Source of the DNA: an uncultured Muribaculaceae bacterium
Lineage (GTDB): Bacteria > Bacteroidota > Bacteroidia > Bacteroidales > Muribaculaceae
DNA: 29,778 bases
Reading direction: 5' to 3'
NCBI GenBank assembly: GCA_910584545.1
Contig: CAJUBC010000025.1
Location: forward strand, 1 to 29,778
In this document: piece after piece, positions 16,468 to 24,700 of the stretch
Layout of the letters: every line of letters begins with the position of its first letter
Position numbering within the stretch: the first letter of the stretch is position 1
The notes under the pieces: generated by a model
Seen by the model: only the letters and a program-made list of their open reading frames with translations
Told to the model about the DNA's origin: nothing
The model's database searches: none
Position numbers and translations under genes: made by a program

Positions 16468-16523
16468 ACCCAAGGCAGCCAAAAGCACCTGACCAGCCGA
16501 AAGACCCTAATCAACCAAACTAA
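16392..16523 (+). pseudogene. Out-of-frame C-terminal end of the four-helix-suffix gene (zinc-finger half)
   Basis: After C-P-K-C-G-K-P-M-L-K-R-L-Q-K the expected zinc-ribbon continuation G-Q-M-Q-G-R-E-F-W-G-C-S-D-Y-P-N-C-N-G-T is found one base back, ending in a proline-rich tail at the stop at 16521-16523. The shift maps to AGAAAAGGG near 16391-16399: one extra A (five instead of four) would join the frames and restore a Cys4 finger in a protein of about 266 aa. This could be a real mutation, a sequencing error or, less likely, frameshifting; the site is not a canonical slippery heptamer. Confidence 0.75.
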
Positions 16524-16541
16524 CCGCCCCCTCAGCATCTC

Positions 16542-16613
16542 AGCTCCTCGAGGTCCTCGGACTTCTCGAGTTCCTCGAGAATCTCGAGAATCTCGGGGTT
16601 CTCGTGATTCTCG
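16542..16613. repeat. Degenerate 9-bp repeat array, copy 2 (downstream of the four-helix-suffix gene)
   Basis: Eight units of exactly 9 bases: AGCTCCTCG, AGGTCCTCG, GACTTCTCG, AGTTCCTCG, AGAATCTCG, AGAATCTCG, GGGTTCTCG, TGATTCTCG. It begins 18 nt after the out-of-frame stop at 16523 and is followed by a T-rich stretch (CTTTTCTATTTTTATA), so it may take part in termination. The reverse complement of 16570-16599 matches 15514-15543 in copy 1 at 25 of 30 positions, so the two arrays can be viewed as inverted copies; the near-palindromic units make orientation partly ambiguous. Confidence 0.75.
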
Positions 16614-16632
16614 GCTTTTCTATTTTTATACC

Positions 16633-16664
16633 GGAGTCCGGGGCCTTGAGAAAGGCCCGGCTCC
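16633..16664. terminator. Possible terminator hairpin after the second repeat array
   Basis: A GC-rich imperfect stem pairs GGAGtCCGGGgCCTT (16633-16647) with AAGGCCCGGCTCC (16652-16664), with two single-base bulges and a 4-nt loop. No T-run follows on either strand, so termination is uncertain. Confidence 0.4.
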
Positions 16665-16727
16665 TAATCACAATGACATCATTTTCGAGATTTATTTTAA
16701 CTTTTTGAAATATTTTTTACGAAATAT

Positions 16728-16758
16728 TTTGCAAATTTATATTAAAGCACTATATTTG
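16728..16758 (+). promoter_or_regulatory. Bacteroidetes-type promoter of the surface-protein cluster
   Basis: TTTG at 16728-16731, exactly 19 bases, then TATATTTG at 16751-16758 is a full consensus match, set in strongly AT-rich sequence. Transcription should start near 16765, about 195 nt before the first ATG of the cluster. Confidence 0.85.
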
Positions 16759-16764
16759 CCGACA

Positions 16765-16958
16765 GAACACATAGACATTATCGATACGCGATAATCCTAC
16801 GCTGGAAAAAGTATTGATTTCACGAGGGCGGTTTTATGCGGAATAGCCCGAATAAAAGATATATCTACTTCGGCTATGCGGTTACTGAGTATGCGGATTT
16901 AGAACAGAACAGATACAGAACGAGATAACTAATAATAATAATTTTAAACTTAACGCTT
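16765..16958 (+). promoter_or_regulatory. Long structured 5' leader of the surface-protein cluster
   Basis: About 195 nt without an ORF of note. It contains a 7-bp hairpin ATTATCG/CGATAAT (16777-16795), a longer hairpin ATAGCCCGA (16843-16851) with TCGGCTAT (16870-16877, one bulge), and three copies of TATGCGG (16835-16841, 16875-16881, 16890-16896). I recognise no known riboswitch class. A regulatory RNA or protein-binding role is possible but unproven. Confidence 0.45.
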
Positions 16959-17318
16959 ATGAAAAAGGTCAACAACCTATTCATGTTGCTCGCTGCAATA
17001 ATGGCGTTGTCGGTAACATCGGCGAGGTCCGAAACCGTCAGCGAATATCATTGCAATTTCGATACAAGTATCGATACGAGCGACCATGCATTCCAGGTAG
17101 CCTCCAACTGGGGGCACAAGGTAGACTCCTACAATGCAAAAGAAACATGGGGCAACTATGATTACTTTGTGGATTATAAGTATTACTCCGGCGCCGGTGT
17201 AGACGGTTCGTATGCCCTTAAGGCAGGGTCTCAGAATATCGGATTCCAGGGGGATTGGTGGGGTACTCCTGCCGACCTTAAGGATGTTAACGACCTGCTA
17301 ATCACCCCCCCCAGCTAA
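16959..17318 (+). CDS. N-terminal fragment of a large surface protein (signal peptide and first domain)
   Basis: Encodes a clear signal peptide (about residues 1-24: M-K-K start, hydrophobic core, S-A-R-S before E-T) and the first half of a cleaved-adhesin-like beta domain (Y-H-C-N-F-D-T-S ... D-V-N-D-L-L-I-T-P-P). The D-L-L-I-T-P pattern is the usual centre of choice-of-anchor J domains. The frame stops at TAA 17316-17318, three bases after a run of eight C (17305-17312). One C fewer joins it to the reading frame that continues to 21648. As written, this allele yields a 119-aa secreted fragment. Preceded by a consensus promoter and long leader. Confidence 0.85.
   Translation: MKKVNNLFMLLAAIMALSVTSARSETVSEYHCNFDTSIDTSDHAFQVASNWGHKVDSYNAKETWGNYDYFVDYKYYSGAGVDGSYALKAGSQNIGFQGDWWGTPADLKDVNDLLITPPS
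17305..17312 (+). repeat. C8 homopolymer tract that breaks the reading frame
   Basis: Eight consecutive C inside the codons for I-T-P-P. With C8 the frame meets a stop after 1 more codon; with C7 (or C10) it continues as I-T-P-P-A-N-G-T-I-S-L-A into the downstream frame without any stop until 21648. Homopolymers of this length are prone to slippage, making this a candidate on/off switch for the protein. Confidence 0.9.
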
Positions 17319-17424
17319 TGGAACCATCAGTCTGGCAGTTAAAAAGACAGCCGATGCGGGAAATGTCAAGTTCTTTGCCGTCGGCAACGACGGCACATTT
17401 GACTCGACTGCTCCGCTGAAAACA

Positions 17425-20400
17425 GTGACTTCCGATGAACTCACCACCACCGACTACACGACAGTGACATTCGAGGTGGACGATTTTACAAAAATCGGCA
17501 TCCGCGCCGAAAATGTCTACATTGACGATTTCAAGGCATCGCAAGCAGACATTGTTCCGGAGAAGAAGATGCGGATTGTATCGTTCGACCCGAACGTACA
17601 GTCAGGATACACAACTCTCTATCAGAATGCCGAGAAGAAAATTCAGGTCACCTATAAGGTTGTGGTAGAGAATATAGGCGACACAGGAGCCGACCTGAAA
17701 CAGGACGACGACGGCTATTCCATATCGCTCGTCTCCGAAAGCGGTTTCGTGATTGCCACCGTACCGGTGCCGCAGGATCTTGCAGTCGACGAGACTTCCG
17801 AGGAATTCACTGTCACAGGTTATATCGATGACGCCGACATCAGCAAAGTATGGAGTTATTCGACGGCCAACGTGCGGATAAACCTGCGCGAAGACCTGAA
17901 AGGCGCAGTGACCAATGGCTCCTATTACATGTACAAGAAGTATGAGCCGGTGTTCTATTTCCGCGTTAAGGACGCGTACTCGGCCTCCAATCTGACTCAG
18001 GCACAGTCGTTCGGAATCCTGAACGACGCATCCACGAAAGAATATGAGGTATTTAACGATGGTGGCGCTCCTCTGGTGATTAAAAGCATCGCTATCGGTG
18101 GCGGATTCACTGTGACTCCCTCCGAAGGCTTTACAGTGGAACCCGGCGCCAAGACATACGTCAACGTAACAATGCCGGCCGACCCCGGCAGCTATGACGG
18201 AGACCTGACATTGGTATGGGTAGACAAAGACAACGCTGACCAGACATATACGCTGCATTTCAACGGCAAAGTCCTGGCCGAAGGCACATGGTCGACCGAA
18301 TTCATCAGCAACAACTACCAGTCCGGCTATCCGGAAGGCTCTGTCGCCCAGAGCGGAGTAACGACCTCATACAATTACCAGTCAGGTTCTTATAACCATT
18401 ACTTAACGAACCAGCAGTATGCAACGGAGGAGAACAACAAGTTCATCACTCCCAAGCTCCACGTCGAGGCTGGCGACAAGATGTCCTTCGATGTCAAGAA
18501 AGCCACCGGCTCTACCAACAACATCAAGGTTTACCTTTCCACCGACCGCGTGAACTGGGGCGAGCCTGTGGCCAATCTCGACATTGCTTCCGCCGACTAC
18601 GAGACGAAGGAAATCACCGCGGCTGAAGCCGGCGACTATTACGTTGCCTTCGCGCTGAACGGTGTTTACCTCGATAACCTCGCCGGGTTCAAGAAAGTCG
18701 ACGTAGCACACGACCTCTACATCACCGGCATCCAGAGCGGATACTCGGAAAGCACCAATGTGAACGCGCAGAACGCGGAGACGGTCAACATCAAGGTTCA
18801 GTTAATTCCTGTCCTTGCAGCAAGCAAGAACGACTACACCGTCAAACTGTGCATAAGGGATGAGGAAGGAAACGCAACCGAGACCGATGTCGAATCGAAA
18901 GACCTCACCGCAAGCGCGATGACCATCTCGGCGTTCACGAAGGATTACACATTCGACGTTACGAAGTCATGTGTTCTCAAGGCATACTTCGTATTTACCT
19001 TCACCGACGGAACGGAATACGTATCGCCCGAACTCACCTACAATATTTCGCACGAGCCTGACTTCCTCTTCGTGAACAAGGACAAGCTCGGCTACAAGAA
19101 CCGTCCCGATAGCGAGACAGCCGCCATCGACTTCGGCAAGGCCAACGAAGCTGTCGAGAACGCAGACTTCGCAATCTGGAACTGGGGTACCGCCGACCTT
19201 ACCCTCACCTCCGTAGAGGCGAGCGAGAACTTTACTGTCAACGCTCTCGACCCCATGACCCTGAAGGGCAAGGAATACAGAATGCTGACGCTCGGCTTCA
19301 ATCCCGATGCCACCGGCTCATACGAGGGTACTCTCACTGTGAAATATCTTGACGCCGCAGGCGCAGAACAGACTTTCACCATAGCTTTGACGGGAACCAA
19401 GCTCGACAGCAACAAGTGGTTTGCCGGCTTCGGATCAAAGGGAAGTGAGGCTTGGCCCGCAGGATCGCTGCATGAAAGCTATGTGATGTTGGCAAGTGAT
19501 TACAATACCAACAACAGTTTCGCAAGAGCATACAACTACGATACGAACAACCTGTTCACTACTCCGAAGCTCCGTGCCGAAGCAGGAGAGACTCTTGAAT
19601 TCAGCGCCCGCAAATACTCTGCCGGCAACAGCATCAACGTTTACGTCGGCGCAACCCGCGAAGAGCTGAACGACCTTGAGAACCGCACGCCGCTAATTAC
19701 TTTCGAGAATCTCGACAATACAGCTTTCGAAACCAAGCAGATCACTTTTGCAGAGGCCGGCGAGTATTACATTGGTTTCGCACTTAAGGGCGTAGAAGTC
19801 GACGACATCTATGGACTAGAACTCGTTCCCGTGGCTCACGACATACAGATTGCTTCTGTAAGCATTCCCGCGACAGGAATGCAGAATGTGGCATCCTCCG
19901 TAACCGTCAATCTGCGCAATTTCGGTCTCAATCCTGAGACAGACTACGAGATTGTGCTCCACATCGGTGACGAAGTCTTCTCCGTAAAACCTGAGACTGA
20001 AATCCCCGTGATGAACACAACCACCGACGCACCGGTATCGCTGACCCTCAATATGCAGTCTCCGAAACCCGGAACATTCCCGGTTTACGTGGAGTTCAAG
20101 GCCGGTGACTACACCCTTGCGAGCGAAAGCCAGGATGTGGAATTCGCCGAGGAAACTGCCGGCGGCGAAATGGTTATCGGAAAGTTCCTGCGATATACTG
20201 ACCAGGTTCCGGTAACGAACTATTGGCGCCACTCTGAGAGTGTGATGATTATCACTCCAGATGAACTCGGTATCTCGCAGGGGGATAAGATTTCCAATAT
20301 ATCGTTCAAGGGATATTATAACGCTTCCGCCAGGACTTCTGATGTGAAAGTATACGTTAGCCTTGTGGATGATCTTTCTATCGAACAGCCTGCCGCAGGA

Positions 20401-21648
20401 CCTTATCCGAAGACCGGTCTCACGGAAGTATTCGGCAACGACAGCTATCAGTGGCCGATTGGAGGCAGTTACAACAATTCCATCGACATCTTAAAATCGA
20501 CTTTGAGTACTCCGCTTGTATACGAAGCAGGGAAATCGCTGCTCATTGTTGTGGAATCGCATACTGCAGATCCATATTATAACCCTGCCGTACAATATGA
20601 ATTGGCAGACGTGTCAGGGAAATGCTATTATGTATGCGAGGGCACTTCCGCTGCCTTTGAAACCAAGAATTGGGATAGCTCCTACCGTCCGGTTATTTAT
20701 CTGACGGTTGAGGCCAATCCCGCCGTCGCCACCGGTAACGTGGCCGATGCGGAGGCAAATGCCGTAGAGGGCGCTACAGTCACCTTCGTAAGCGAGGATG
20801 GCGACAATGTGCAGTATCAGGGCACTACCGATGCCGAGGGTAAGTTCTCCGTCAACATCGTCCAGAGCTCGCGTACATACACCGTCACCGCCGAAAAGGA
20901 TGGTCTGAAAGATATGAAGGAGGGCGTAACGGCTGACAACATGGCAGATCTCTCATTCATCCTGACCAAGTGGATCGAACTCAACGAAGAGGATGCGAAT
21001 CTTCCCGCCGAGTCCACCACCGCGACTGTTCTTGTCGACATCAACCGCGAGGCCGGATACCACGCAGTTGCATTCCCCGTGACACTGTCCGACAACGACC
21101 TGAAGACTGTCTTCGGCAGCGATGTTGAGACATTCACATTCGAAGGCATGTCAGGCAACACCGCATGGTTCAAACCTTCCACACAGACCGAGTTCGCAGC
21201 CGGTGTGCCGATTCTGGTGAAGACTTACGCACCTTCGCAGCGCGTGGTTCTCGAAGCCGCACGCGAGGTTTCGAACGTCGCCAACAAGATAGATAAGGAT
21301 GGCTATTCCTTCGAGGCAACCTACGCACCGCGTGCTCTCGCCGCCGGAGAGTTCATTCTCAGCGAGCAGAACTGGAAGCCTAACAATGAATCGCCCGAGA
21401 CTCCCGCTGCCCTCAGCAACGAGATTCCTACCGTACGCGCATATCAGGCAGTGCTCCGCGCCCAGGATCCTGAGAACGCACCTGAAGCCATCTCGTTCGT
21501 AACGAGCGACAACAATCCTGTCGGCATCGAGAACATGATTATCGACGGCAGAAACGCAGAGATCTACAATCTGCAGGGCATCCGCGTCTACAATCCGGAA
21601 CCCGGAATCTACATCGTAGACGGTAAGAAAGTGCTGATCAGCAAATAA
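17425..21648 (+). CDS. Main body of the large modular surface protein (frame-shifted from its signal peptide)
   Basis: The frame is open from 17302 and clearly continues the fragment at 16959; the GTG at 17425 is only the first possible start, and a product from it would lack a signal peptide. The restored protein has about 1562 aa. In restored numbering it contains the rest of the first beta domain (to about 195), two related modules at about 350-590 and 722-965 (each an ASPM/DUF1573-like Ig domain followed by a choice-of-anchor J-type domain, sharing F-x-T-P-K-L-x-x-E-A-G and Y-Y-x-x-F-A-L-x-G-V), CARDB-like strands, a beta domain near 1065-1250, a carboxypeptidase-regulatory-like domain (about 1252-1330) and a C-terminal element I-Y-N-L-Q-G-I-R-V ... 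P-G-I-Y-I-V-D-G-K-K-V-L-I resembling a type A sorting domain. Probably a secreted or cell-surface adhesin; ligand unknown. Confidence 0.85.
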   Translation: MTSDELTTTDYTTVTFEVDDFTKIGIRAENVYIDDFKASQADIVPEKKMRIVSFDPNVQSGYTTLYQNAEKKIQVTYKVVVENIGDTGADLKQDDDGYSISLVSESGFVIATVPVPQDLAVDETSEEFTVTGYIDDADISKVWSYSTANVRINLREDLKGAVTNGSYYMYKKYEPVFYFRVKDAYSASNLTQAQSFGILNDASTKEYEVFNDGGAPLVIKSIAIGGGFTVTPSEGFTVEPGAKTYVNVTMPADPGSYDGDLTLVWVDKDNADQTYTLHFNGKVLAEGTWSTEFISNNYQSGYPEGSVAQSGVTTSYNYQSGSYNHYLTNQQYATEENNKFITPKLHVEAGDKMSFDVKKATGSTNNIKVYLSTDRVNWGEPVANLDIASADYETKEITAAEAGDYYVAFALNGVYLDNLAGFKKVDVAHDLYITGIQSGYSESTNVNAQNAETVNIKVQLIPVLAASKNDYTVKLCIRDEEGNATETDVESKDLTASAMTISAFTKDYTFDVTKSCVLKAYFVFTFTDGTEYVSPELTYNISHEPDFLFVNKDKLGYKNRPDSETAAIDFGKANEAVENADFAIWNWGTADLTLTSVEASENFTVNALDPMTLKGKEYRMLTLGFNPDATGSYEGTLTVKYLDAAGAEQTFTIALTGTKLDSNKWFAGFGSKGSEAWPAGSLHESYVMLASDYNTNNSFARAYNYDTNNLFTTPKLRAEAGETLEFSARKYSAGNSINVYVGATREELNDLENRTPLITFENLDNTAFETKQITFAEAGEYYIGFALKGVEVDDIYGLELVPVAHDIQIASVSIPATGMQNVASSVTVNLRNFGLNPETDYEIVLHIGDEVFSVKPETEIPVMNTTTDAPVSLTLNMQSPKPGTFPVYVEFKAGDYTLASESQDVEFAEETAGGEMVIGKFLRYTDQVPVTNYWRHSESVMIITPDELGISQGDKISNISFKGYYNASARTSDVKVYVSLVDDLSIEQPAAGPYPKTGLTEVFGNDSYQWPIGGSYNNSIDILKSTLSTPLVYEAGKSLLIVVESHTADPYYNPAVQYELADVSGKCYYVCEGTSAAFETKNWDSSYRPVIYLTVEANPAVATGNVADAEANAVEGATVTFVSEDGDNVQYQGTTDAEGKFSVNIVQSSRTYTVTAEKDGLKDMKEGVTADNMADLSFILTKWIELNEEDANLPAESTTATVLVDINREAGYHAVAFPVTLSDNDLKTVFGSDVETFTFEGMSGNTAWFKPSTQTEFAAGVPILVKTYAPSQRVVLEAAREVSNVANKIDKDGYSFEATYAPRALAAGEFILSEQNWKPNNESPETPAALSNEIPTVRAYQAVLRAQDPENAPEAISFVTSDNNPVGIENMIIDGRNAEIYNLQGIRVYNPEPGIYIVDGKKVLISK

Positions 21649-21698
21649 GCTTTAAGGGAAGCGGACCTCCCGCTCTCCCCGATGAGACAATTCATTAA

Positions 21699-21729
21699 GG
21701 AGGCGCACGGCTTGGCGCCGTGCGCCTCC
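21699..21729 (+). terminator. 13-bp perfect hairpin between surface genes 1 and 2
   Basis: GGAGGCGCACGGC (21699-21711) and GCCGTGCGCCTCC (21717-21729) pair perfectly around the loop TTGGC. It sits 50 nt after the first stop and 21 nt before the next ATG. No T-run follows, so it may be a partial terminator, an mRNA-processing or stability element rather than a full stop. Confidence 0.6.
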
Positions 21730-21750
21730 TGTCATTCAATACACAGCAAT

Positions 21751-24700
21751 ATGAAGAAGTTACTACTATCCGCAGCGGCTATCGGACTTATATGCTTCCT
21801 CCCCGTGCAGGCTCAGACCCTGCTTGAGGAGGATTTCGAGACAAGTACCACAGCCGACACTCCGTCGCCTATCGCCAAGGGCGCGGGCTGGAGTGTGATC
21901 AACAGCTACAACGGTAGCGAATTCAAGTACAACTGGCATAATGCCTACCGCGAACAGGACGAGAAATATGGTGGCCTCATCTACGGTGAACACTGCGCTC
22001 AGGTGGATGGCTCGCTTTTCGGCGACGGCGAGGGAATCGGTCCACGCGAGGAGATGCTTCTCACGCCGGAGCTTAACCTCGACGACACATATCAGCTTCA
22101 GTTCTCGTTCGTGGTCGGTCCGACCAACGCGCAGGAGGACTCCCGCTATGACCTTCAGGTGCGCGTGGTGGAGAACGGCGAGGACCCGACAACAGCCGAG
22201 ACCATCTTCACGCTCCATGACGACCGCGTGCTCCGCGAGGCGGGCGTAGACCCCTACCCCGTGAATGACTGGAACATACGCACGGCCCGCCTCGACCTCT
22301 CCGATTTCAAAGGGAAGAAGGTGAAGTTGGCTTTCGTCTACAAGATGTACAAGAAGCAGGGCAACGTGGCCCGTATCGACGAAGTAAGCGTGAAGAAATT
22401 CACACCGGCCACTACCCCGCAGGCCCTCCTCTCGAAGGAGAGCTTCGACTTCGGCACCCTGCTGATCGGCGAGAAGAAGTGGAGCGACGTCTTCACTCTC
22501 TACAACCGAGGTACCGATGGACTCAAGATAACATCGGTCGACATGCCCGACTGCATTCAGCTCACGTTCGACCCGAAGGATGTGGACCTGCTCCGCAACG
22601 AGAAAGTTGAGTTCAACATCGCCTACACGGCCTCGATGACAAGCCCGGCCAACGGCAAGGTGGTGTTCCACACCAACGGCGGGGATGTGGAGATAGCCGT
22701 GAAGGCATCCAAGCAGCTTCTCCCCGAAGGAGCCACGCTTGAGGGCTTCGAGAAATATTTCCCGCCCGCAGGGTGGAAATCCACCGGATGGGCCCGCACT
22801 CAAAGCTCGATCGAGGGTGACTACTCGGCCGACTGCGACGGCGGCTACAGCAAGTGCTACCTGACTTCGCCGGCGCTCGACCTCACAGACGGCGGCGAGG
22901 TGACTTTCACATTCGCCAACATCTACAACGGTGAAGAGTCTCCCGAATATGACATAGAGCTTCAGCTGTCGCTCGACGGAGGTACCAACTGGACCAAGAA
23001 GTGGAGTACCTCCGGAGCCACTCTCAACGAGATACAGACAGTCAAGGTAAAGCTCTGCGACGTGGGCAGCGACGAGAGCTACATCCGCTGGTACTACCCG
23101 GAGGTGGAGAGCGACGACTACGGAGCCTTCGAGCACAGCCGATTCCTGCTCGACCGCGTGCTTCTGCCGAAACTGACCGGAGCTGACGGCGTTCCAGGGA
23201 AAGTGAAGCAGACAAGTCCCGCGCTCAACTCTGAGAACATCTATCCGAAGGATGTGACTCTTACATGGGAGCCGGCGCAGTTCGCAGATGGCTACCGACT
23301 CTATGTCGGCACCAACAGCGAGGCCGACGACCTGATCAAGGGAGAAGACCTCGGCGACGCATGCAGCTACACCATCCCCATCACGCTGAAATACGCCACC
23401 ACCTACCGCTGGCGCGTGGTAGCCTACAACGACAAAGGCGACTCACCCACGGCCTCGGCATGGAGATTCACCACCCAGCCCGACGCCACGGTAGCGGCCT
23501 ACCCCTACACACAGAACTTCGAGAACGTACAGGGCTCGGGCGTACCCGTGGGCTGGACCACCGGCTCGACAAGCGCTTACCCCAACCGGGGATGGAGCCC
23601 CAACAACATGTATCCCTACAAGACCGTCGACGCGTCTTATCCCGCCATGTCGTGCAGCTGGCTGAATCCCGACGAATACAGCTGGCTCGAGACTCCGGAG
23701 GTGAAACTTCCCGACGACAAAGTGATGGCCCTGACGATGCTCTGGGGTGACGGACATCCGAGCGACCTGAAGGTCGACCCGAGCGGACTGCGCGAGAAGC
23801 AGAACGCGGAGCCTGACAACGGCGTGGACCGTCTGTCGCTGCAGGTGCTCGAGGGCGGCGAGTGGAAGACACTCACCACACTTTCCGAGAAACCTGATGG
23901 AGAAGACATCCACTGGTGGATCTCCGAGAAAGTTGACCTCGCGGACTATCGGGGCAAGACCGTGAAGCTCCGCTGGCGCTACGACGCATTCTCCACGAAG
24001 AGCGACGGAGCCGCTATCGCACATGTCGTGATCGACGAGAACAAGGAATACACGGCCGGTCTGAACCGCTCTAGCTGGGATGCCGGCAAGGTGAACTGGA
24101 ACAAGGCCATCGAATCCGGCGAGATCTTCACCCTCTTCAACCAGGGTACCAAGGACCTCGAGGTGGAGAGCGTTGAGTTCGGCAAATCCAACTTCACCAC
24201 TTCCCTCAGGAAGGGGGACAAGATTCCTGCCGACGGAGCCATGAAGTTCAGCGTCCGCTTCGACGCACTGACCACAGCGGCTCCCGTAGAGGACAAACTG
24301 ACCGTGACCCTGACCGGAGGCGCGGCATTCGAGCTCGCGCTCAAGGGTGAGGCACTTCCCGAAAACACCCTCTACTACAGCTTCGAGCCCAACGTAGAGG
24401 ATTACGACTGGACCAAGGACTTCTCCATGATCGACGTGGACAAGGGTGTGAACTTCAACTTCACCTCCAGCTGGGTGAACTACTCGGCCGGTGGCCAGAA
24501 GGGTGCCTTCTCCGCCGAGAACGACAGCAATGAGACAGGACTTTACGGCATGATGAAACCGGTAAGCGGCCTCTGGGCCCTCGTGGCGGCATGTCCGCAG
24601 CAGGGTCACGCCGACAACTGGCTCGTATCGCAGAAACTCGCCATAAAGCAGGGCGCTAAGTTCAGCTTCTATGCGCGTAACCTCGACTCCAAGGGCACTG

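Noticed and set aside
15501..16613. CRISPR array
   Set aside because: Units are 9 bp, degenerate and contiguous, with no spacers and no cas genes nearby.
21682..21750. Earlier ATG for surface gene 2
   Set aside because: It would translate a perfect 13-bp hairpin and put 23 residues in front of an ideal signal peptide that begins at 21751.
21766..23136. Long minus-strand open frame (456 codons) opposite surface gene 2; similar ones at 23443-24885 and 25659-26345
   Set aside because: They mirror the codon bias of the true plus-strand genes, have no signal peptide or recognisable domain, and the opposite frames contain clear cleaved-adhesin motifs.
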